A DNA stretch of 64,000 bases from Grammothele lineata (Eukaryota; Basidiomycota; Agaricomycetes; Polyporales; Polyporaceae): contig NDFF03000091.1 in NCBI GenBank assembly GCA_002150815.3, positions 62,001 through 126,000 of the forward strand. The letters are read 5' to 3'. Both the position numbers and the translations under genes were made by a program. Under the pieces are notes generated by a model, which was not told the origin of the DNA, made no database searches, and saw only the letters and a list, made by a program, of their open reading frames with translations. Shown here one piece after another: positions 12,286-22,398 of the stretch; the stretch's first letter is position 1, and each line of letters begins with the position of its first letter.

Positions 12286-13633
12286 ATGGGATATCGCCAG
12301 GCTGCCGTCCTCGTCTCCGTCTCCTTTTTCCTTGGTGAGCACCTAGTCGCTCCTACCTAAATCCCTCCCTTGCGTTTACTTGTCCACTCACACGTCCGTG
12401 CCTACGGTATGGGCCGTTCTCAGGGGTACTCGCCGTCTGCTTGAACGTCGACGCCCGGATTCTGTTCACACCGTTGACAGAGAGCGTCGTCCGGGACGGG
12501 TTCGAGTTCTACACGACATTCTACAACGCTCCCCCCGCTATCAAGGTCGGTTTGCTTCCCGCATATCCGGCACTGAGCTGACACACGCGACGCGACGCGT
12601 CTCCCCTTCCCTTTCTGTCGGTCCTCACGACCATTCTTTCTCTCTCGAACCCCCCTTATGCTACGACCCAACATTCTCTCCTCGCAAAGGCACTCCTGCA
12701 TGCTGTTATTGCCGTGGGCGCGTTTGGTCTCATTGGCAAACTACACAAGTGGGATGACAGCGCCGTCTTCTTCGACGGTTCATCGCTCGGTACGTGTTAT
12801 CCGTTCTGCCTTGCTCTCAGCCCTCCTTCTCCGCTTCTACATCCGCATCTACGATCCTATCCGCATCCCCCAATACTCCATACCTCGCGCCCATTCTCTC
12901 GTTCTCTCTACTTTTTTTTCATCCTGTTAGCTCCCTGTCCCAACGCATCGGTCGTTCTCCTGCTGATCGCCTTCCCAGCGGCTTATGTTTTCAGTATCGC
13001 TGTCTATCTGACCGTGGGTATCCCCTCCTGCCGCACCGTTGCGAACCCCGTCCCGGACGTGGACACGCGCGAGGACCAAGTGGAGGCGCTCCGCGTCCTC
13101 TCTGCGGGCAACACTATCATCCTTGCCCTTCTGGGCGGGATTATCGCACTCCAGGCAAGTGGTTGTCCACTACTTTGTCTTACCGCTGTTCTGCCTCCCC
13201 GCCCCCCATTCTCCGCCGCTATATGTCTTCTACGACATATCTTCCGTCGCCGGGCTCCCTTCGGTTCTTCTTCCCTTCGTCTCCCGGTAACGGGTTTGAT
13301 TCCCGCCCGATTCGCTTATTGACATGTTCTTCTCTTCATCTCATCAATGGCTCTCTTTCCCCTGGAACCCACTGCGCCACCTCTCGCCGGGGACCATCAT
13401 GCCGGCTGCACTAAATCGAACGACCGCGGATGCGAATCACCAAATATTGTGGTGCACTGGACGAACCCTATCGATCTTCCACAACATGGTGCATTCACTA
13501 GGCGGGTGAGCAATATTCACGCCGCCTCGAGAACCAGCTTCTTGCGGAAGCCGCTGCGGCAGAAAAGCAACAGAAGGCAGCGGCACCAGCAGATAAGGAG
13601 CCTACGCCTGCGGAGAGCAAGAAGGAAAAATGA
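12286..13633 (+). CDS. SHR3: Shr3-like ER membrane chaperone for amino-acid permeases
   Basis: Helps fold and package plasma-membrane amino-acid permeases for ER exit. Exons: 12286-12334, 12424-12545, 12690-12789, 12931-13154, 13502-13633, giving 208 residues, close to yeast Shr3 (about 210). Family signatures are the FYTTFYNAPPAIK segment, a membrane helix followed by GLIGKLHKW, FFDGSSL, and the last helix ending in ALLGGIIALQ. Four hydrophobic segments are visible. The C-terminus is charged and ends in KKEK, which fits a KKxx dilysine ER-retrieval signal. The last intron (13155-13501) is 347 nt and starts with gcaagt after CAG, so it appears to be a GC-AG intron. The downstream frame (AGEQYSRRLENQ) continues the family pattern. 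Confidence 0.85.
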
Positions 13634-15971
13634 TGCTCTGGGTACGCGGGTACTAGCGGCTCCCGAGACCGGCGGTAGTATACATCCTGTGACATATACT
13701 CTTGAACGTCGAGACCGCGTTTATGAATAAACTTTCGAGGATCCCAACAACTGGCCACCGGCGTACTTGACCCAACATGATACCAAATAGCTGTCCAGCT
13801 GCCTGAATAGAGGAGTCCGGTGTCAAGGGCCTGCGCCGCCGTTCGGTCTCTCGTTCCAGGAGAAGAGATGCAACAGTGCTTTCCATCCAGGTCCCAACCG
13901 GCAAACGTGATGACGGGCGGTCGGTAAACACAGACGTCAGCTGTGGCCACCGCATCCCTTCGTCTCGGATCTGATATGGAAATGCGTGCGCCCTGGCCCG
14001 CCGCTCCTCGTTCGGGGCCCAGAGAGAAGACCGAGGCCAGGGGAGAGGATGCCGGATAAGAAGGCGGGTGTGGAGCCAGAGCGGTTTAGATGCCGGACGT
14101 ATATGGCGCGGGTGCACCCGCCTGAGGCTGGCCATTGTACGGTTACTGCGCCGGAAGACGTCGCTGTTCGTGGACTGTTCCTGTCGGCCAAGTTTTCGAT
14201 GGCTCAGCGGTGCGACGCGGGACAACTGTATACGGGGCGAGTGATCTGCATTCAGACGTCCTGGTCACCTCGCAGGGAGTAACAGTCGGACTCTACCAAA
14301 CGGCATGTAGATTGTGTGTAATGTACACAAGGCCTTTATCAACGGGCTGTTTTTACTGTTGCCGTGACAGCTGACCTAGCCTCAAATACGCCCTTGAGGG
14401 GAGAAGGTTCAAGAGGGCTCGGGCTGGTCCACACGGTTGGGGGCGAGAACTTCGTCGCAGAAGGCCCTATCTCCGAGGTGCAACTGGCGGCCCGCTGCGG
14501 AGAGAACGAGGGAAGGCGAGTAACATGCAGTTGACAACGCATGGCGCGTCTGAGTCCGGTATATGTCCAGTACTGTCGGCGCACGAATGTGGTGAGATGG
14601 CGGAGTCGAGACCCGGCTGGACTGTGAGGTCGGAGAAGCTGAGATGACCCAGGCTGGATGCTCAGACTCCGCTCGCGAATCAGCGAAGTGCGCACACGTA
14701 ACTCAGCATCAGGACGAGTTCGGAGGCTAACCCGACTCTCCCACCCATCGGCGGACATAATGAACGGATGGGCGTGACAGGGCTTCGGACGAGAGCCCAT
14801 GATATCGTGTGTGAGTATCCTCCTGGGGAGCGGACTCCATCAGACGAGGAGGCCGTCGAATGGAATTTCTGCCGCGTCGAGCGAGCGATGGTGGGAGCGC
14901 GGGAGGGCAAATACGGCGCGATGCACAAGACGGCGCATACGTTCGCGGGAACGTAGCCGACGATATTCCCCTAGATCTGGATGTTCGCAGCGGAGGAAAC
15001 CAGGAAGTTTGCAGTTCTAGTAAGCAGCTGAGTACTTGCTGAGTACTGATGTCCTCCCTAAAAGGCATCTTGTCCTTTGTGGCGTTTAGCCGCCGGTTCA
15101 CCCAGGTGCTGCGTCGACACCGCTGGTGCGTGTCCTCGCTTCAAATGCCTGTTACAGCCCACCAGTGCGCACGTCGGCTGTGATAACGACCGCCGGCCGG
15201 TTCGCTGTGCCCCGCAGCGATCCATCGCTTGTTGCTTTCCGCGAGCCCTGCTGGCACCTGCTGGCACCCTCTAATTGCCGGCCACGAGGACTCGCGGGAG
15301 GGCGGAACCACCGGATGTTCTGATCACCAGTTGGTTGCACGAACAAGGTAAGTGTTGCCTGATTTCCCCACACCTGTCATTCTTCCACAACACGAGCCCA
15401 TTGGCACAACACGAGGTGACTGTTGGTATTGCGCATTGCTCGACGGCGCAACTGCGCTAGTAGCATAGGCTAACTGATTTGTCTTTCGCCCAGAACGCGG
15501 CACCATGCAAGGTTGAAGACGCCACGTCGAGCGCAAACGCGTAGAAACGCGGGGGACGCCACTACCGGGATCATGACATGGCCGTCGCTGGCTGCTCGAA
15601 CTTCCGAGGCTGATGATGGAGTGGACCCGGCTTGTGCACTCGATGATGCCCGACCTGCTCGAGCCTGTGACTTCGACTCGGTTCTACGTCGACACATGTC
15701 TTTGCATCCGTCGGTTGCTTGGAGTGTGTAGGGCAGTCATCTGGACATGATGTCGGACCACGCCATAATCCTGGCTGTAGGCTCACCGGATGATCGCCGA
15801 ATTCCCCTTCGGATCCATGCAAGGCTCTGTCCTCAGTCGGCTCACTCCCTGACGCCACCGCCTCCCCATGACACCCTCCTCGCTCCCCCTTCGTTCCCTA
15901 ACCTCCCGGCGGACTGATATTTATGCCATGATGTACTCGAAGCACTCGCCAAGCCCCAAATCGCTCTAAAC
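13634..15971. other. Unassigned region downstream of SHR3
   Basis: About 2.3 kb with no recognisable protein. Between 13986 and 14956 the plus strand carries four successive acidic, protein-like open segments (13986-14282, about 14376-14520, about 14613-14728, 14768-14956) that could be exons of one unknown gene. The minus strand is also open over much of this interval (for example 13653-14225 and 14727-15101), so composition may explain both. A 10 bp direct repeat GCTGAGTACT lies at 15027-15036 and 15038-15047. Confidence 0.3.
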
Positions 15972-17673
15972 ATGGCATTTCCCTTCCCTCTCAGCCAACC
16001 GCCACCATCTACATCATATTTGACATATACGGCATCTCCGCCTCTCCCCGGCATCCTCCTAGATTGTCCCCACACCGTCGCAGAACGCTGTATGTCGCGC
16101 CAGCATGCAAGATCGTCTGTCACTGTCACACATTGCACCAGACCTGCGCCATCCTGATACCGTTCTCCAGCTGGGGCTCAATTGCAGTGCGTTGGCCGCC
16201 CACGGGCGTGATTTTAGGTGCCTCATCAACTTCTCTAGTATCCAGGAAATTTTCTCTTGTACTCATCAATGCTTCTTCGACGTCCTCATCCTCTCGTACG
16301 ATGTCCTTCGCACGTAAGGGTTCGCCCTTACATCTTTCCTGCTCGTCTCAAGGATCGTTTAATCAGCATTTCCAGGTATCCAGCCCTGGGCGGCCACCAT
16401 GCGCTGTACTGGAACTGTCAACCACAACCTAATACTAGTGGGTTGTGGCCGTGCTCTTCTCTGCAAAGCGCCTGTTTACCTGGAACACATTCGGAAAGCG
16501 CCTCCTGCTGCCGCCGTTGCCGACAGTCAGTTACACACCTCTCTCTTTTCATTTACCAATCAAGTCAATGACAGGCCATTTACGCATCTCGATCTTACGT
16601 TTGACGTTATGGGGCCCTCGTACAGCGCACTGTCACTAAGAAATTTCTCTCCCGTTGTCCCAAGCATAACAACTTCCATCCGACTCGTGGCAAGCACTCC
16701 CCCCGGCCGAAAGCGCATCTATTCCTGCCTTCCATCACGCCCCAATACGATCATCTCTGCTACATTCGGATGCGCCACACACCGAAAGGGCGCATAACCT
16801 TCCTCACAATTTACTCTGCGAAGCCTGCACCCCGTGTGCACGACGTCACTGTTCACTCTCCGTTCGCCCCGCTCAGTGCCGCAATGTTGTCATTACGAGT
16901 ATCTATGTCTATCCTATGCATCCGCCGACACCTTTCTAACTTGCCCGTTCTCCACCATTGCTCTCCTCTCCTGTGCCCCATGGGCTATGGCGTGGTGGGA
17001 GCTTCTATCGCCCACTCTATTCCCCTGGGAGAGTTTCAAGCACACATCGGTCCATCTGTTCGGAAAGTTTCCTCCCGCAGGCTCTTCACCGAACGTACGG
17101 CGCGAACCAAGAGGCCGTGTGCGTATCTGCACCACGGTCTGTTCCTCCGCTGGCTAAGCGTAGGTTCTCTCTACCGCCACGCACACACCCAAGGCCTAGC
17201 CTCTGGGACGAGTACTGGCAGATGCCGTGCGGAAACTCAGTATTTGCGAAGCAACGGTTTGCTGGCGTGTTATGACGGTACGTTCGGCTGAAATCTTCAC
17301 AGCAACTGTTACAGCTCAGCGAGGGTGGCTCGAAAACGAAGACGAGCCTGATGTCCTCCCAAAGAATCGTCTGGGTTTGATGAAGGGACGCTTGAACTCT
17401 GTGACACCGGACTACGAGAAGCGTGAAGAGTACGCGGGCGATGCCATGGTGGTTCTCCCGTCAAGCCTCAGGGTACTGCGGAGGGCTTTCCCACCCATCC
17501 CCTCCCAGGCTCTTCAATCGCCACCCTCGGAACAGGTGGCGGGCGAAGATAGCGTGCTGGGCGCAAGGCACCCGCACCAGCCGTGGTCTCGGAACTCTTG
17601 GTCGACGGCACGAACTTTGTCTCCATCCCACCCGCCCTTCGCACAATTTGTAGTAATCCTTGCAGTATTGTAG
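15972..17673 (+). CDS. Possible hypothetical gene (low confidence)
   Basis: I do not recognise this product. The plus strand is C/T-rich and has a series of open segments: an ATG at 15972 opening a Pro/Ser-rich frame, an intact 132-residue ATG ORF at 16399-16797, and protein-like segments near 16958-17275 and 17227-17673 (with YEKREEYAGDAMVVLPSS). They could be exons of one gene, separate short genes, or chance frames in biased DNA. No domain, signal peptide or family motif was identified, and the splice sites linking the segments are not unique. Boundaries are approximate. Confidence 0.2.
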
Positions 17674-20600
17674 TCCAATTATACTCGTGCCCCTGTCGAA
17701 CACTTCGATAGCATCGAACCCCATCGCGTGCATTCAGAAAGCCGGCGAAACCCTGTCTGTGGGCAGGTGGGATCACGCTTCTCTCCGCGCGCGTCCGCGC
17801 GGGAGATACGGGCTCGTCGTCTCATCTTCTCCTTGCGACTTCCAGAGAGCAGCGGGCCACAGACCACGCATTTCCTGCGAGCAGACTTCGCGCCAGGGTC
17901 AATTTCATCTCCATAAGCTCCCGTCTGCCCAACCGGGCGGATGCGCGCGCGGGAAGCTAGAATGCTGAACCTTGCTGTGTGAAGCACCCTCATCCTATCC
18001 GCACGGACAAGTTTTCACACACAGGCCAAACACGAACATCACGCCCCTCTCCCTGCACTAGCAAGCCCGGGGAGTGCCCGTGACCGTGGGGCGCACACGT
18101 TCTGTTGGGGCGTTCTGTGCGCATGTTCGTGGGCAGGTAGTCACGGCGGACTAAGGGCGTCGAATGAGTGGAGGCGTACGCACTGTGCGATATCGCACCT
18201 TCTGGATCCTTCTGCGCCATAGGACGGTCGCCGCCGTCCGTCCGCGAGCGAAAGGGAGCGTCGACCGCTCGCGCACACGGCCATCATCTATGAGTCCATA
18301 AGCTTACTTTAACGGTCGTCGTCGTCCGCAGCGCTAAGCCCCGGCGGCACACTTCCCTGCGTGCGCCAGAGACCGGCCAAGGCAGGCGCGTACGACGTTA
18401 CGTAGGTGCGCGCGAGCCCGGAATCCCGTGTCAGCGTCCAGAGCGCGCGCCAGACATCGAGTGCCGATACTGAACGTTTGGAGGCATCGAACGCCCTGCG
18501 CCGCCATTCTAATTGCGGCGCAACGTTCGCCGTCACCGTCGTCGTCGCCCCCACGAGAAGCCCGCGAAATCGGCGCATGGTGGGCACCGCGGCGCGGCGC
18601 ACGGGGTTAGGTCGCCCGTTCTCCTACAGCTGCCGTCTTGACGGGCTCGCGTTGTTTCGTCGAATCGCAGGTGCGCAAGCTTCGAGCTTCGCCATCCACC
18701 GTCGGCGGCTATACGCGGGGTGACGGGCGATCCAACGACCACATCCTGCGCTCGTACCAGGGACATCTTAGGCGGATATCCAAGACCCGCCGGCGGCGAT
18801 TTAGCCCACTCGCTGTATTCGTGTGTCCGCCGACGGCTTAGTTTCACGGCAAGGTTCAATGCATCTTCGTCGATACGAGCGGTGGCGATCACGAATGCAC
18901 GGCGGATGCACAAGCCCAGACCTTAGGCCCTCCGTCATCGCTGCCGCGCCCGCCTATGACATCGCTTGCGCTGGAGCAGCGAGAACGTTCCCAACAGCTG
19001 AGAAGGCCCGGAACTCCAATCAGCAAGCGCGCATGCGGCGGGCTGGGAGAGCGCCGACCTCCAAAACGGCAAGGAAAGAGAGGAGATGAGTGCACGGTTG
19101 GCCCCACTCTGCCTCAAGGAGGAAATGGGAGAGCAGTGATTCGGGCCCACCGCAAGCTGGAAGCCGCAGCGCGTGCGCGGCGGTCGCCGCCAGCGCCCTG
19201 CCTGCCCGAGCATCCAGAAGACCACCGGAGCATGTTTGCATGTGCGCACTGGCATCGTACGTAAGCTAAGCTTTCCTGGCAGTGACGTTCGCCGGGGACG
19301 GCGAGTCAGCTCAGCCTGGCAGCGCGCACGCGCGCCAGGCGGGCGCGGGGCGGAATGTCCGGGCATAGAATCAGCAAGGGTGACAGGATGATCGTGCCGT
19401 CGGGGCCCACGCGTCCTTGCGTGAGGCCGTGCGGGATTGCGCGCGCGCACGCGCAGGCATCTGAATAGTGGCAGCGAACGAAGGCGGAAGGCAGCAACGG
19501 CGAGGGGGCGTAGCGACCGTCGGCGCACGTCAGAGAAGGGCGGGCAGTTTGGACAGTCCGCTCATGATATTGCGGGCGACAGGGGGCAAGAGGGGACAAG
19601 GACCAGGGAGGGGACGAGAGAGCGATTACGCCGATAATAGACCTGCGCACCCTGCGCACAGGGAGCGTTCGCACGCGCCATTCAGTAGTGCGCTTCTCGA
19701 GCCCCTCCCAACAGCTTCGACGCACGAACGCGCCGCTGGGCTGGGAATGCCCGTATGAAATTTTTGCATTCCAGTTAACGTTGTCTGCGCGGGATCCACG
19801 TCGGCGGCTCTGACCTGCGCAGAGGCACATGGCGCCGAGCGGGGAGCCCTCGCGGCCTCTAGGAACATCTGAAGAACAACAAGGAGGGGTGCGGCATACC
19901 TGAAGGCGCGGCGACAGCGCATACGCGTGTGGGGATGTACTAGCAAGCGAACAACGCTCATTATGCACGTATTTTCGGTCTCTGACCAGTAAAACGGCGA
20001 GAGGGGCAGGGTGCCGGCGGGGATCTGAGGGTATCTGACGGGCAGCTGTCTGATTGCAAAAATTGAGCGTGTGTGCGGTAGCAGCGTGTCCGTGAGGAAA
20101 GCGTGGGCGCTCCAAGCGCAATTGGTGATATCATCCGTGCGCGTTCAAACCAGGTTCGAACGGACGCCCGCAATGGATGCGAGATTCGAGTGATGCTCGG
20201 TCTGCCCGACACGGGATCTGAATCTGACGGACTTTGCGAAGCAGAGAATGGCGACGAAGACGGCATGGACGCGCACGACGGTGACTGATGAGGTGTTCAC
20301 TGTTCGCCATCGGACGATATACGGCGTGAGCGTGGCCACCCGGAGGGCACGACGGGCGGCTGCCCGTCGCTCGCGATGAGCGGGGTCTAGCCCCGCCTTC
20401 GAGCATGACAGATCGCACGGCAGGGAACTCGGTCGGCCTGGGCGGGCGGGAGACGCACGACGGCTGCAAGCATGCGCTGGCAACGTACAACATCGACAAC
20501 AGCGAACAGAACATCACACTCACTCGTTGCCGAATGCGATTCGAGGACGTGTGTGCGGTAAAAGGATCGATACAGGCCACGTCGGAAAAGAGACAATGAG

Positions 20601-21466
20601 TCGAACGGACGCAATGTGCGAACATGGGACCGCCGCCGTATGACCCAATTGGGCAAAGGGGCGGGGATGGGGCGGGATAAGCGGTCTCGGGTAGGCAGAA
20701 ACGTATGACGCCGACGTCGGGGCCGGGCTCAGGAGGAAGCGAGAGTCATTGTGGGCTGCTTCAAGAAGGGAAATGATTGTGGTGCAAAAGGAGCGAACAA
20801 GGAGGGACGGTTAGCGCTGCGGCGGGTGGAGGGGCGGGCGAAGCGAGGAGCGCCAGCGCCAGCATCAGGAACGTCGCCGGACGCGAGATTTCGAGCGAGG
20901 ATGATGATCTGAACGAGAACGACGGCAGGGAAGTGGAAGGCGGCTGCAGTGATGGAGCAACGGGCAACACGCCAGCGTGCGTAGTGGGCGGCGGCGAGGC
21001 GTAGTGGACGGATTAGGGAGGAAAGAGAGAGGTAGGCGTTGAATTGCATTGGGCCCGCAATGCTTGGGGCGTGCAGGCGTGGAGGGGGCCTGAGTCTGCG
21101 TCTGCTTAGCCTCAGGGAGCCTCAGCAGCGGGCGGACGGCTGGCCAGGAGATAGGCCGGCACGATACAGGCGCCCACTCACGAAGATCGGCTCAGGGTCC
21201 TCGCATCGCGATTCTTTCGTGACTCTCTGTGACTCTCCTGTGACAGACAGGCCCAACCCGTATTCGGTCTAGTCTCAGAGCCAGATCGGATCTGGGGGGG
21301 GCGGCGCCAGTCCGTCGGTCGCCCTCTGGGCCTCCCTGGGACGTCGTGAGTCTCGTCCATATATTAATTCCCTCAGCCCCTCCTCGGATATAATACCTCA
21401 ACGCCCCGCCCTCGTTTCACGCCGCCTCCCCTCCACCCCGACACCGTCTCCCTCCCGCTCTCGACA
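17674..21466. other. G+C-rich region upstream of the Ecl1-family gene, no confident gene
   Basis: About 3.8 kb with alternating CpG-rich stretches. Frames worth a transcript check are the minus-strand 97-codon frame at 18309-18602 (ending AADDDDR), the upstream minus frame 18533-18913, and plus frames ending at 20288 (acidic tail GDEDGMDAHDGD) and 20599. They overlap frames on the other strand and none shows a known domain. Some of this DNA is probably the long promoter or leader of the gene at 21467. Confidence 0.3.
21219..21237 (+). promoter_or_regulatory. Paired TGACTC motifs upstream of the Ecl1-family gene
   Basis: GTGACTCTC occurs at 21219-21227 and 21229-21237, about 230 bp before the start codon. 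TGACTC is the core of the Gcn4-type bZIP site (TGACTCA), here without the final A. A TATA-like ATATAAT lies at about 21388-21394. The regulatory reading is inference. Confidence 0.3.
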
Positions 21467-22398
21467 ATGATGGACGCTCTCGACCTCAACTGGTGCCTTT
21501 CTTGTGGCTGTCGTATCGAAGCTGTACGTCCCCTCCACCCTTACTCTCTCTAGGTTGTACTTATCTAACCCTCCGGCAGGATGGTCCATCTCCCTACTGC
21601 TCCCAAAGCTGCGTAAACGCCGAACAACCTTCAACCTCCTTCCTCCCCTCGCGCCCTTCGCGCCAAACATTCGACCACGAGTCCATCTTCGACCTCGATG
21701 ATGAGCAAGACGCCCCCGTCCTCACCCCGGAGCTCCCACTCCCCTCCCGCGTACCATCCCCCTCACACCACTCTTGGATCGGGCGTGGCGATTCTGGTAT
21801 CCGTGCCTGGGCGTCGTCGATCCCTCGCGGTCCGCCTTGCGACAACGAGGACACACCCTCCGGGACTCTTCGCCCCAAGCTGCTGCTTCAGCCGCGGTCC
21901 CCGGTGAAGCCTTCCCTCTGCATGTCGAGAGCGCAGCCCGCCCCACCCGAGCCCTCGCGCCCTATCCTCACCCCACAACAATCACTTCCTACGCTCTCGC
22001 GAGACCTGGCATCAGTGCCGTCTGCGAGCATGGTCTCCCTCACGGGCTCGTCGTATTCTGTTGTCACACCCGCTACCGGCTCCGAGGCCGGCTCCTTCCG
22101 CGACGCTCCCCTTCCGTCCAACGCCTCGCCGACAAACTTCTTCGGTGGGTTTCGCGCGCAACTTCGAGCGTTCGTTACGACTTCGACTCCTCAAAAGGAA
22201 GTTCGGTCGGCGATGAGCCGTCAAGATGTCCGCATCGTTGACGACTCCGACGAGGAGAGCGTTGCTGGCCGCGGTACCTTCAAGGTCCGCCGTTCGCGCT
22301 CGCCCGTCCCTCTCTTCTACGCCCCGGAAATGGTGAAGCAGAAGGACCACCCAGCGTATCATTCGCGAGGGCGCAAGGCGTCGCGCCTCCCATCATAA
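21467..22398 (+). CDS. Ecl1/2/3-family zinc-binding regulator
   Basis: Fission-yeast Ecl1-family proteins are small zinc-binding factors linked to stress, nutrient limitation and chronological lifespan. Two exons, 21467-21523 and 21580-22398, give 291 residues. The diagnostic N-terminal motif spans the junction: NWCLSCGCRIEA from exon 1 and DGPSPYCSQSC from exon 2, putting candidate zinc ligands at C10, C13, C26 and C30. The remaining 250 or so residues are Ser/Pro-rich and probably disordered, with the short conserved-looking element SPVPLFYAPEMV near the C-terminus. The start is the first of two tandem ATGs. Basidiomycete members are commonly longer than the yeast proteins, so the length is not alarming. 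The family call rests mainly on the N-terminal motif. Confidence 0.72.

Noticed and set aside
13290..13315. B-box-like GGTTTGATTCCC in the long SHR3 intron
   Set aside because: No matching A box or acceptor stem upstream; not a tRNA gene.
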